Shown piece after piece: positions 34,459 to 44,100 of a stretch of 58,259 nt of DNA. The notes beneath the pieces were generated by a model. The model was not told the DNA's origin. It ran no database searches and saw nothing but the letters and a program-made list of their open reading frames with translations. The translations under genes were made by a program, and so were the position numbers. Source of the stretch: Paenibacillus sp. SY21-1 (GTDB lineage Bacteria; Bacillota; Bacilli; Paenibacillales; Paenibacillaceae); the NCBI RefSeq assembly GCF_005222705.1, contig NZ_STGF01000038.1, forward strand, positions 1 to 58,259, in the 5' to 3' direction. How positions within the stretch are numbered: position 1 is the stretch's first letter; the number at the start of each line of letters is the position of its first letter.

Positions 34459-36078
34459 CTACGCTTGCACGTTCTGGTATTTTTTGCGATATTCCTGTGG
34501 AGTAAGCCCCGTCATCTTCTTGAACAGCTTGGAGAAATGTGAAAAATTCGCATAACCGACATCCGCCGCAATATCGCTCACCCGCTGATTTGTCTGTTCA
34601 AGCGAGCCTCTGGCCCTGTCTACGCGCAGTCTGACCAAATAATCGGTAAGGGAAAATCCGGTTTCCCGGCGGAACAAGCGCGACAGGTAGGCAGGGTTCA
34701 GATAGACCTGCTCGGCCACGGCCTCTCTGCTAAACTCCTCGCCCAGATGCTCCAGCATGTACTTCTGCACCTTATCTACAACCTGCGACACATCCTTGCC
34801 GTTGCTTTTCGTATAGTCCATCGCCAATGCGCTGATCTGCTGCGCCCATATGCGCAGGCGCGGCAACGACCGCAGCGCCTGCTCACCGGCCTCCCATTCC
34901 CGCTTTGGAAATACGTCCGCTACCGGCAGCTGCTTGCCATGCAGCCACCCGAACAGCATGTTCATAAAGCCGTAATAAAAAGCAGCCGAATAGCTATAGT
35001 CGACGCCGCTCGCTTGCATATGGTCAAAGCATTCGTCGATGCGAAGCGACAGCTCCGCTTGCTTGCCCGATTCCAGCAGCAGGGTCCAATCCGCAAAGCG
35101 CGGCTGCAAAGGCGAGGCGGACCTCCCCTCCGCACCGGGAGAGCGCTCCATCAGCACCGCGCATGTGAGGCTGACATTGCTTCGTTCCAGCTCCAGCAGC
35201 GCATCCGCAGCAGTGCGCAGCCCGCCCACCGTGCTTCGTTTCCCTATATAGCAGGAAAGACTGCAATGCAGGACGCTTTTGCACTGATCAATGAAGGTCC
35301 GACAGCGTCCCGCCGCCTCCTCCTCCCCGATCAGCGGCGTATCCGGCTGTTCGCTGAAGAGCACATAGAGCACTCCGCTGCCATCCTGAATGACGTGACC
35401 GCTCATCTGCTGCAGCAGCAGCTCCTCAGCCGCATTTTTCACGCCATAGGTCATAATCTCCTCGTCCCGGGCCGACCATTCCTCGCGCCACTGCTCAATG
35501 CTTACCAGCACAAGCCGCATCCCGCTTTGCGCCGTTAGCGGAAGATCGTAATAGGCGAGCTCCGCATCAATCCGGGACGGAGTGGAGGACATTCGGAAGT
35601 GCAGCATATCCTGCCACAAACGTTCGATCAATAGCGGCCGCCGCTTGCTCCACTGCTCATGAAATCGCTCGTACGTCCCGCGAATCTGATTCCATTGCTC
35701 GGCCTCCCGCACTTTGTCCAGCGCTTCGTGTATACAGGCTCGCAGCGCGCCGTGATCGATCGGCTTGAGCAAATAATCGAAGCAATCGAGCTGCACCGCC
35801 TGCTGCGCATAAGTAAAATCCGCATGCCCGGTCAGAAATATCGTGACGCTGCTAGGCGAATGCTCGTTGACCCAGCCTAGCAGATCGATTCCGCTCTGAT
35901 TAGGCATATCGATATCGGACAAAATGACGTGTATGGTATGCTCCCGCAGAACCTCCTGGGCCTCCTCTGCGTCATAGGCTGTATAAATCTGGGCAATCGG
36001 CAGCTCTGACCAATCTATACCCTGCACAATTCCCCGAATCGCAATATCCTCGTCATCAACGACCAGCAAATTATACAA
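34459..36078 (-). CDS. AraC-type response regulator (YesN-like)
   Basis: 539 residues. The receiver domain (1-120) has the Asp pair DDE and phospho-acceptor Asp55 (VILSDIDMPNQSG), with Lys in YLLKPID. The central ~270 residues are the variable linker of this family. Two HTH_AraC helices lie at about 435-535 (EEFSREAVAEQVYLNPAYLS and QRVSDIAADVGYANFSHFSK, ending TPQEYRKKY). The start overlaps the stop of the kinase gene by 8 bases. It should activate the lplB-lplC-binding-protein genes directly downstream when the extracellular sugar is sensed. Confidence 0.93.
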   Translation of the reverse strand: MYNLLVVDDEDIAIRGIVQGIDWSELPIAQIYTAYDAEEAQEVLREHTIHVILSDIDMPNQSGIDLLGWVNEHSPSSVTIFLTGHADFTYAQQAVQLDCFDYLLKPIDHGALRACIHEALDKVREAEQWNQIRGTYERFHEQWSKRRPLLIERLWQDMLHFRMSSTPSRIDAELAYYDLPLTAQSGMRLVLVSIEQWREEWSARDEEIMTYGVKNAAEELLLQQMSGHVIQDGSGVLYVLFSEQPDTPLIGEEEAAGRCRTFIDQCKSVLHCSLSCYIGKRSTVGGLRTAADALLELERSNVSLTCAVLMERSPGAEGRSASPLQPRFADWTLLLESGKQAELSLRIDECFDHMQASGVDYSYSAAFYYGFMNMLFGWLHGKQLPVADVFPKREWEAGEQALRSLPRLRIWAQQISALAMDYTKSNGKDVSQVVDKVQKYMLEHLGEEFSREAVAEQVYLNPAYLSRLFRRETGFSLTDYLVRLRVDRARGSLEQTNQRVSDIAADVGYANFSHFSKLFKKMTGLTPQEYRKKYQNVQA

Positions 36079-37819
36079 TCGCTTTTCCTCCCTCCGCCGC
36101 TTTCGGAAAAATCATTTCAATAACCGCTCCGCCGGCCTCGAGCCGATTGCCAAACGTGATCGAGGCGTGTTCTCCATACAGCAGGCGAAGACGGTGAATA
36201 ACATTCGTAATGCCCAGACTGCTCGACTCTCCCTGCTCCAGCGGCTCATTATGAACAAGCTTGTGCAGCACCTCGGGACTGAAGCCTGTGCCATTATCGC
36301 TGATGGTGAGCAAAAAGCCGACATCGTCCCTCTCCTGGGCCGTTATGCTGATCCGAAACAGCTGTCTCCTGTTTTTAAACCCATGAATAATGGCATTCTC
36401 GACAAAGGGCTGTATGGAAAGCGCAGCGATCGGATAGCTGTGAAACGGCTCAAGCCCTTCATAGACGCATTCCAGCTTGCCCGGAAACCGGATTTGCTGA
36501 ATCGTTATATAGTTGTCGATATGGGACAGCTCCTCCTTCAGCGAAATCGTATCCCGATTGGCCTTCATAATAAACCGGAAATAGTCCGCCAGATGGAGCG
36601 ACATTTTTTTGACGGTGTCGGTATCGTTAAGCGCAGCCAGATTATAAATAATATTAAGGCTATTCATATAAAAATGCGGGTTGATTTGCGCCTGAAGCTG
36701 CTTCAGCTCGCCTTGCTTGACCCGCAGCTGCTCCTCGTACACATCGATTTTGAGCGTTTTGATCTGCTCCGCCATGACGTTGAACGTATTGCTGAGAAAC
36801 TCGAATTCAATCGTTTTGTGCTTACGCAGCCGGACATCGAGCATGCCGAGCGATATTTTCTTCATGCCAAGAATAAGCTCGTGCAGCGGCTTGAACAGCA
36901 TATTGCGCATAAACACGAGATAAATCAGCAGCAGCGCTACAAATCCGACAGGGGCAATAAGCGTTGCGTTGCGAAAAAAAATCAGGTTGCGCAGCAATGT
37001 TTCCTCCGGAATAATGACGCGATAGGCAATATCCGCCATGCCGCTTGTTCGGTTCATAATGAGATAATCTTGACCCGTCCGCTCATCCTTTACCGATTCG
37101 TAGAGCTTGTTTGAAATTTGATCGTACTGCTCCACCGGCTCAAAGGTTTCCGTCAGCGGCTGCAGCAGGCGATTGCCTTCACGCAAAAAGATGCCGTTAT
37201 GGCCGATATCCCCATCGCTCCATTGAATCGTCAGCATCCCGTTAATATCCTCTACTTTGACGATCGCGCCTACGTACAGGCCTTCGGACACCTTTATGAA
37301 GTTAATTAGAAAATAGCGCCCCGGCATGCGTTCATCCCGCCTGACATCCCATGTACGTTGATCGTTCATCGCAAGCGCCTGCTCTGTCGTCATGCTGTCC
37401 ATATGCGTTTTAATGATTTTTTTTGTCTCGTCGTACACGCTGTCCGTCCCAAAAATAATATCGTCCTTATGATATAAAAACACGGCATCAATCAGATTAT
37501 ATACGCCGACATCCCGATTCAGCTTGGCGTCGATTCTGATCTTCGTTAACGTGTAGCCGTCGCTGTCAATCGGAAAGGACATCAATAGCCCGATATCGGA
37601 ATCAAGCACCGACATTTTATACAAATAGTCGTTAATTTCAGCCAGATTGTGGTCTGTTTGACCGACATAGATATCAAGCGTATTCCGGTACGTTTCCGCC
37701 ACCTTTTCTCTGACGATATCGCGCGAGTTGCTGTTATTGATAAGCATGTAAATAACGACAGGCAGCATGACCAGCATAAAGCCGATTACCAGCCGGGTTC
37801 TAATCGATTTGCCAAACAT
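36071..37819 (-). CDS. YesM-type sensor histidine kinase
   Basis: 582 residues. Transmembrane helices lie at about 9-28 and 283-305, with a large extracellular sensor between (Cache-like, as usual for YesM). HAMP is at about 305-360, the His_kinase block is QAQINPHFYMNSLN (His382), and the HATPase domain shows PFVENAIIHGF (Asn475) and ISDNGTGFSP. It pairs with the overlapping AraC-type regulator to control the nearby sugar importer. A CcpA-like site lies about 60 bases upstream. Confidence 0.93.
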   Translation of the reverse strand: MFGKSIRTRLVIGFMLVMLPVVIYMLINNSNSRDIVREKVAETYRNTLDIYVGQTDHNLAEINDYLYKMSVLDSDIGLLMSFPIDSDGYTLTKIRIDAKLNRDVGVYNLIDAVFLYHKDDIIFGTDSVYDETKKIIKTHMDSMTTEQALAMNDQRTWDVRRDERMPGRYFLINFIKVSEGLYVGAIVKVEDINGMLTIQWSDGDIGHNGIFLREGNRLLQPLTETFEPVEQYDQISNKLYESVKDERTGQDYLIMNRTSGMADIAYRVIIPEETLLRNLIFFRNATLIAPVGFVALLLIYLVFMRNMLFKPLHELILGMKKISLGMLDVRLRKHKTIEFEFLSNTFNVMAEQIKTLKIDVYEEQLRVKQGELKQLQAQINPHFYMNSLNIIYNLAALNDTDTVKKMSLHLADYFRFIMKANRDTISLKEELSHIDNYITIQQIRFPGKLECVYEGLEPFHSYPIAALSIQPFVENAIIHGFKNRRQLFRISITAQERDDVGFLLTISDNGTGFSPEVLHKLVHNEPLEQGESSSLGITNVIHRLRLLYGEHASITFGNRLEAGGAVIEMIFPKAAEGGKAIV

Positions 37820-37871
37820 GACGCGCTTCGTGTCCCCCTTTGCAATGGCCCACTTTTCTTCACATTACCAT

Positions 37872-37885
37872 TTTAAGCGTTTTCT
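37872..37885 (-). promoter_or_regulatory. Possible CcpA (cre) site upstream of the YesM-like kinase
   Basis: On the minus strand the sequence AGAAAACGCTTAAA matches the cre consensus at most positions, including the central CG. Its place upstream of a sugar-sensing kinase suits carbon catabolite repression. It was found by eye only. Confidence 0.3.
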
Positions 37886-37931
37886 TGCACCTTGCAACAG
37901 TTTTATGCACGAAGTGAAACAAACGCCATTC

Positions 37932-39062
37932 TCACAAAAGCTGCGCATACAATTGTTCAAGCTTGTCTGAGACCGGCATGTTCAGCTCTTCCCTATACAA
38001 TTCGGAAATTCGCTCATAATGCTTATGAATGGACCATTTATCGTTCATCTGAGCGTAAATTTGCAGCATCAGAGCATGAGCCGCTTCATCGAGCTCATTG
38101 CGGTCCAACAGCTTTCTTGCGATTCGTATCGCCTGCGCGCTCTGCCTGCAAGCCAGGAACCAGCGGATCAGCTGTTTGGCGAACTGACTATATATTTCTG
38201 CGAGCCTGGCCTGTTCCGCTGCCGCCCATATGTAATGCTTGTTGTCGAACAAATCACCGGCATATCTCGCTTCCCACTCCAGCGCTGCTTCGATATTGCT
38301 GGAATCAATGGATTCCAAACCAGCCACATAGCGTTCAAACGCAATAAAATCAGCGTCAAATTGCTCAAACCTCAGCCGGTATTGCTCATTCGCATAGACA
38401 ATTTCCACTTTCAGCCCATGTTGATGCAGCGCGCTTCGCAGCTGATACATTGCCGTATTCAAATAGTCTTTGGCACTCTTTAACGTTCGATCTGGAAACA
38501 GGTCTTCTATTATTCTACTCTGTGCCACGCTTCGCTCCCGATGAACGAGCAGATAGGCGAGCAATTCCAGACTTTTGCTAGCTCTCCATTTCACCCTTCC
38601 CACTGTTGTGCTGCTTACCTCCAGCCCGCCAAGGCCGATAACCTTCACTATTGGTTCGTTGTCTTCTTTCACTGCAAGGGGCTCTACCCTAGTACGGTAA
38701 GCCGCTTTTCGCGCCACTGCCCTAGTAATGGTCTGCTCCAGCCGCTTTGCGGATATAGGCTTCACCATATAATCCAGCGGATAGACATCAAATGACTCGT
38801 AGGCAAAATCGCTATGCGATGTTACAAATACAATTTCCATCGTCCCCTGTGCCGCACGCATAAGACGCGCCAGTTCAAGGCCATTGTCGCCAGCAATCAT
38901 AATATCGACAAATGCGAGATCAACCGTCTCGCGCCTAGCCAACGCAAGCGCATCTTCAGCTGTACGGAAACTGCCAACTATTTCAATTCCGTCTATTTTC
39001 TCCAGTAAGCGTCTCATTACCAGCAGCATCGCTTGCTCGTCATCTACAATTAGCACTTTCAT
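37932..39062 (-). CDS. Response regulator with BTAD (SARP-like) output domain
   Basis: 376 residues from ATG 39062, which overlaps the kinase stop as ATGA. The receiver (1-120) has DDEQ and phospho-acceptor Asp53 (LAFVDIMIAGDNG), with Lys in DYMVKPIS. Residues about 140-235 form a winged helix (SKSLELLAYLLVHRERSVAQ, then IIEDLFPD). Residues about 240-376 form the bacterial transcriptional activation domain, a TPR-like helical repeat found in SARP/AfsR activators. Partner of the upstream 7TM kinase. A likely target is the divergent giant surface protein 260-330 bases beyond the kinase gene; that is inference from position. Confidence 0.9.
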   Translation of the reverse strand: MKVLIVDDEQAMLLVMRRLLEKIDGIEIVGSFRTAEDALALARRETVDLAFVDIMIAGDNGLELARLMRAAQGTMEIVFVTSHSDFAYESFDVYPLDYMVKPISAKRLEQTITRAVARKAAYRTRVEPLAVKEDNEPIVKVIGLGGLEVSSTTVGRVKWRASKSLELLAYLLVHRERSVAQSRIIEDLFPDRTLKSAKDYLNTAMYQLRSALHQHGLKVEIVYANEQYRLRFEQFDADFIAFERYVAGLESIDSSNIEAALEWEARYAGDLFDNKHYIWAAAEQARLAEIYSQFAKQLIRWFLACRQSAQAIRIARKLLDRNELDEAAHALMLQIYAQMNDKWSIHKHYERISELYREELNMPVSDKLEQLYAQLL

Positions 39063-40795
39063 GACTTCATCCCATCCAGCAGTGAAAAATAAAAGGTGCT
39101 TCCCTCGCCTAGCTTGCTCTCCACCCATAAATCTCCGCCGCTCATTCGTATGAATTGCCGACTCACATGCAGGCCTAGACCCGTACCGCGTTCCCCCTCT
39201 GTTCCTATCGAAGAATGAAGCCGCGAGTCGTCGAACAAATCTTTCACCTGCTCCTCGCTCATTCCAACACCACTGTCCCTGATGGCAACAATTTGGCGAT
39301 CATAGGAGGCTTCTTCAACCGTTACGTAAATAAATCCGCCCCGATCCGAAAATTTAATCGCATTAGACAACAAATTACGGATAACCATGATAATGGCTTC
39401 ACGATCTGCATATACCAAGGTACCTTGCTTCACATCGATATGTAAATTTACAAACTTGGCTTCGCTCCTGATGAGCAGCATCCGGTAGGCTTCCCAGATT
39501 AAATCCGACAAGTCCTGTGATTCCGGGCGCAGAACAACGCCCTCCTTCTGACCACGAAACCATTCCAAGACATTTAAAACGAGTACATACGTATTCCTGA
39601 TCTGTCCACTCAACATTTCAATCGTTTCATTGTGCTCATCGCTAAACGCTTCCCTCTCTTCCTCCAGCAATTCAATTAGATTGACCTGAACGGCAAGCGG
39701 ATCACGAATGTCATGGGAGACAACAGTGAATAGCTGATCCTTCATGCGATTAAGCTGCGCCATTTGTTCCAGACGCAGGTGCTTCTCCGTAATATCAAAC
39801 AGCACAGAGACGGTTCCCAGCTTCCTGCCTCGTTCGGTTCCAAGCGTATACACCTTCACCATAAGCACCTTTGATTCGTCTGCATAATTCCCGTTAATTT
39901 CAAAGCTGCCCTCCTCCATACGTTGGCAAGCTTCCAGCCATTGCGGCCATTGCGGCAGCAAGTCGTTAACGTTCCTCCCCGCAACACTGTCATCTTCCCG
40001 CTGCCCCAACAGCAGATTCAGAAATGTATTGCTTTCAACGACCTTTCCTCTATCATTTACAATAAGGATGCCCTCCTGCATCGTCTCCACAATAACATTC
40101 CTCGCGAGCGGCACAATTGAAAGCAGCCTGTTCCTAAACATAATCCATAGCATCAATAATCCGAATATTCCACAAAATACGGTGATGGGAAGCAGCCAGC
40201 TTGATAATTTCGGATTCGCTAGCTTAACCATTTCCATGATAAGCGTCATACAGCCCAATACAATGACCCATACCCACGACTTACGCATTTCAGTCCTCAC
40301 ATTGCGAAGATAAAGCATGAAAAAAAATACGCAGGTCCCCAGAATCACATAACAAAACAAGTTGAAGCCTATGGAAAACGGAGATTTGGTCAGCTCCAAT
40401 TGCCCATCTACGAGCATAATGGATCTATTAATAAGCCCTGTATAGGGATCGGTCCAGATCAGCATTGTCCAAGCTATAGGAATGCCAAATATCATGATTT
40501 GCCTGCGAAGCTCCAGCCAATCGTCTTTCCTGAACAAATCAAGGACACAAAGCACCATAAACGGAACGATAAACGTAAGCGCAGTTTGCTCTATATGGCG
40601 AAAAAAAAGCTTGGTAGACAAGCTTGCGCTGTTTAACTCAATAATGACACTAACCGCATACACCACACGGCATGCCATCGTCCAGGCAAAATAACGAACG
40701 CTTCGTTCCTCTCTGTACAAAAGCGTATAGCCCAGCAGCATGCACATCATCATTACGGAGACAACCATAGCCATATCCATAGCTATTTCCTTCAT
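39059..40795 (-). CDS. 7TM-PAS sensor histidine kinase
   Basis: 578 residues. The N-terminal 220 residues hold seven hydrophobic helices (HisKA_7TM-type input), followed by a PAS domain (about 230-340, VIVETMQEGILIVNDRGKVV) and a HisKA helix with His361 (VVSHDIRDPLAVQ). The ATPase domain has IRNLLSNAIKFSD, IRDSGVGMSEE and GTGLGLHVSRQFI. A membrane-embedded or small lipophilic ligand is the usual stimulus in such kinases, unknown here. It overlaps the BTAD response regulator gene by 4 bases and is divergent from the RCC1/SLH surface-protein gene. Confidence 0.9.
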   Translation of the reverse strand: MKEIAMDMAMVVSVMMMCMLLGYTLLYREERSVRYFAWTMACRVVYAVSVIIELNSASLSTKLFFRHIEQTALTFIVPFMVLCVLDLFRKDDWLELRRQIMIFGIPIAWTMLIWTDPYTGLINRSIMLVDGQLELTKSPFSIGFNLFCYVILGTCVFFFMLYLRNVRTEMRKSWVWVIVLGCMTLIMEMVKLANPKLSSWLLPITVFCGIFGLLMLWIMFRNRLLSIVPLARNVIVETMQEGILIVNDRGKVVESNTFLNLLLGQREDDSVAGRNVNDLLPQWPQWLEACQRMEEGSFEINGNYADESKVLMVKVYTLGTERGRKLGTVSVLFDITEKHLRLEQMAQLNRMKDQLFTVVSHDIRDPLAVQVNLIELLEEEREAFSDEHNETIEMLSGQIRNTYVLVLNVLEWFRGQKEGVVLRPESQDLSDLIWEAYRMLLIRSEAKFVNLHIDVKQGTLVYADREAIIMVIRNLLSNAIKFSDRGGFIYVTVEEASYDRQIVAIRDSGVGMSEEQVKDLFDDSRLHSSIGTEGERGTGLGLHVSRQFIRMSGGDLWVESKLGEGSTFYFSLLDGMKS

Positions 40796-41126
40796 CTCTA
40801 TGCTTCTCCTTCAACAACTGTCATCCGAATATTTCTAGTTTACCATAAATCGACATACGTTTAGGACTGCCGGCGCATAAATAGGATGCTAGTTTCATCC
40901 CTTTCCCTCCAACTTGAGCTGTTTCGAGTGCATCGCCCATCAGAGTTGCTTTCGTTCATTAGTTGTTCATTGCGATACGTTAGAGTGGAAATAAGAGGCG
41001 TTCAGGAGCATGCTCGTTAGCATTCACACTTCAAAGGAGGCGGTATCCGTGGCTTGAGTTTCGGAGTTAGGTTGCTACTATATGGAGAATTCTTTCTAAT
41101 TTGCTCATTAAATAAAGGAGAAGAAC
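40796..41126 (+). promoter_or_regulatory. Kinase/surface-protein divergent control region
   Basis: A 331-base gap with no convincing gene. A likely promoter for the surface protein has TTGAGT (41054-41059) and TACTAT (41076-41081), 16 bp apart, with AAAGGAG at 41114-41120. A small hairpin GGATG/CATCC (40884-40900) and the palindrome GAGCATGCTC lie upstream. AAAGGAGG at about 41034 precedes a two-codon frame (GTG GCT TGA) and has no gene behind it. No repeated site for the response regulator is obvious. Confidence 0.5.
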
Positions 41127-44100
41127 ATGAAAAAAACAGCTTCCTTGGCTAAAAAAGCACTTATTCTGTTGTTAACGTTTATATTCGTTGCCGGGCCTTT
41201 ATTTATTGCAGAACAGGCACATGCCGCCGGCACCAGGTTCATCTTGATATCGTCACAGCTTACTAGCACCCTTGCGCTTGACAGCAACCAGGAAATCTGG
41301 GCATGGGGCAGTAACGCATCGGGACAATTTGGCAATGGAACCACTAATGGTGCTTCTACCCCAACAAAAGTTGAAGTATTGGACGGCGGTACGCCTGTTA
41401 AATTTCAGCAAGTAAATTTGGGATGGAATCATTCACTTGCCTTGGATATCAACGGGCAACTCTGGTCAGCGGGTTCAGATACTTCCGGCGAATTAGGCAA
41501 TGGAACGTCCGGAGATAGTCTCACTTGGAATAAATTAACGATCACGGACGGGGCAACGCTTGTTACATTTACGACAATAGCGGCTCTACGCGCTACTTCG
41601 TACGCTGTGGACAGTAACGGTGCATTATGGAGCTGGGGTTTTCGCTCTGAAACAGCAGATCCCCAAGTGCCCATGAAAAATAGTATAAGCAACAATGGTG
41701 CTCCCGTTATGTTCAAAGAACTGAAAGCGGATAGTAATTCAATGCTCGCGATTGATTCATTTGATCACTTGTGGGATATTTACGCGGGAGGTGAAAGGAA
41801 TGCCAAGCTTAACCCGATGGATGGAGGAGCTGAAGCTGAATTTCAATCATTAGCCGTCGGTTACGGCTATGGAGATGGTTCATACTATCAAAATCTCGCA
41901 CTAGACAAAAATGGGGATATATGGACATGGGGCGGCGATGATAAAGGACAGCTTGGAGATGGGCCGACCCATACGCCAGAGAGATGGACACCAGAAAAGC
42001 TTACCGTTATGGATTCGGGCAACAGAGTGAGATTCGCTCAAATTTCTGCTGGACAGAAGCAAGCTTTAGCGTTGGATGAATATGGGACTATGTGGGCGTG
42101 GGGAAATAATGATGCGGGGCAGTTAGGAAATAATTCTACTATAGATTTGTCTGTGCCTACCAAAGTTACGCTATTAGACGACAACGGTGATCCCCTTCAA
42201 TTCACATTCGTAGAAGCAGGGTATGGACAATCATTCGGCCTGGATTCCAATGGGCAAATATGGGCATGGGGCTATGAGCTGCAGGCTGTGCCAACTAAAT
42301 TAAAATTTGAATCTTCCGTTCTACTATCAACGTCTAAAACGTCTCTGGCATATGGAGAATCGGTTACCTTAACCGCTTCAGTTACAGGGGAGTTGGCCAC
42401 TCCTACAGGAAACGTAAATTTTATGGATGGCAGCACTTCGCTGGGCAGCGTCCCGCTTACGAATGGATCGGCACAACTGGTCGTTCCTGCTTTGAATGCA
42501 GGCTCTCATCAACTGACCGCAAGCTTTGGAGGAAATGGCGAATACACAGGGCAGACCTCAAATCAGATAGCTGTAACGGTGGCCGCGAACCCGGCTAAAG
42601 CCATTACCGCTTTTAGCTTCGCTAGTCCTGCGGCTACGGGTACTATTAACGAAACGAACAAGACCATTGCGGTTACTGTTCCGTTCGGCACGAACGTTAC
42701 GGCGCTTGAGCCTACGATCGTCCACTCGGGGGCCAGTATTTCTCCTGCTAGCGGTGCTGCGCGGAACTTTACCAATCCGGTGACCTACACCGTAACTGCG
42801 GCGGATAGCACAACACAAAGCTATACTGTTACGGTAACGGTGGCCGCGAACCCGGCTAAAGCCATTACCGCCTTTAGCTTCGCTAGTCCAGCAGCTACGG
42901 GCACGATCAATGAAATGAACAAAACCATTGCGGTTACTGTTCCGTATGGCACCAACGTTACGGCTCTTGTTCCGACAATCGTCCACTCGGGGGCCAGTAT
43001 TTCACCGAATAACGGCATAGCTCAAGATTTTTCTAGCCCAGTGACCTACACCGTAACTGCGGCGGATTCTACTACGCAAAGCTATATCGTTACTGTAACG
43101 GTAGCAGCTAATCCGGCTAAAGCTATTACCGCCTTTAGCTTCGCTAATCCAGCGGCTACGGGCACGATCAACGAAACGAACAAAACCATTGCGGTGACTG
43201 TTCCGTTCGACACAAACGTTACGGCTCTTGTTCCGACAATCGTTCATTCTGGTGCGAGCATTTCACCGAATAACGGCATAGCTCAAGATTTTTCAAACCC
43301 AGTGACCTACACCGTAACTGCGGCAGATAGCTCCACGCAGAACTACACCGTTACCGTAACAGTGGCCGCGAACCCGGCTAAAGCCATTACCGCCTTTAGC
43401 TTCACTAGTCCGGCGGCTACGGGCACCGTCAATGAAACGAACAAAACCATTGCAATTACTGTTCCGTTCGGCACGAACGTTACGGCTTTTGTTCCGACAA
43501 TCGTCCACTCGGGGGCCAATATTTCACCGAATAACGGCATAGCTCAAGATTTTTCTAGTCCAGTGACCTACACCGTAACTGCGGCGGATTCTACTACGCA
43601 AAGCTATATCGTTACTGTAACGGTAGCAGCTAATCCGGCTAAAGCCATAACTGCGTTTAGCTTTACTAATCCAGCAGCTACGGGCACCGTCAACGAAACG
43701 AACAAAACCATCGCGGTTACTGTTCCGTTCGGCACAAACGTTACGGCTCTTGTTCCGACAATCGTCCACTCGGGGGCCAGTATTTCACCGAATAACGGCA
43801 TAGCTCAAGATTTTTCAAACCCAGTAACTTACACCGTAACTGCGGCGGATAGTACAACACAAAGCTATACCGTTACCTTAACGGTGGCCGCGAACCCGGC
43901 TAAAGCCATTACCGCTTTTAGCTTCGCTAGTCCAGCGGCTGCGGGCACGATCAACGAAACGAACAAAACCATTGCGGTGACTGTTCCGTATGGCACGAAC
44001 GTAACGGCGCTTGCGCCGACGATCACCCACTCGGGGGCCAGTATTTCTCCTGCTAGCGGTGCAGCGCGGAACTTCACCAATCCGGTGACCTACACCGTAA

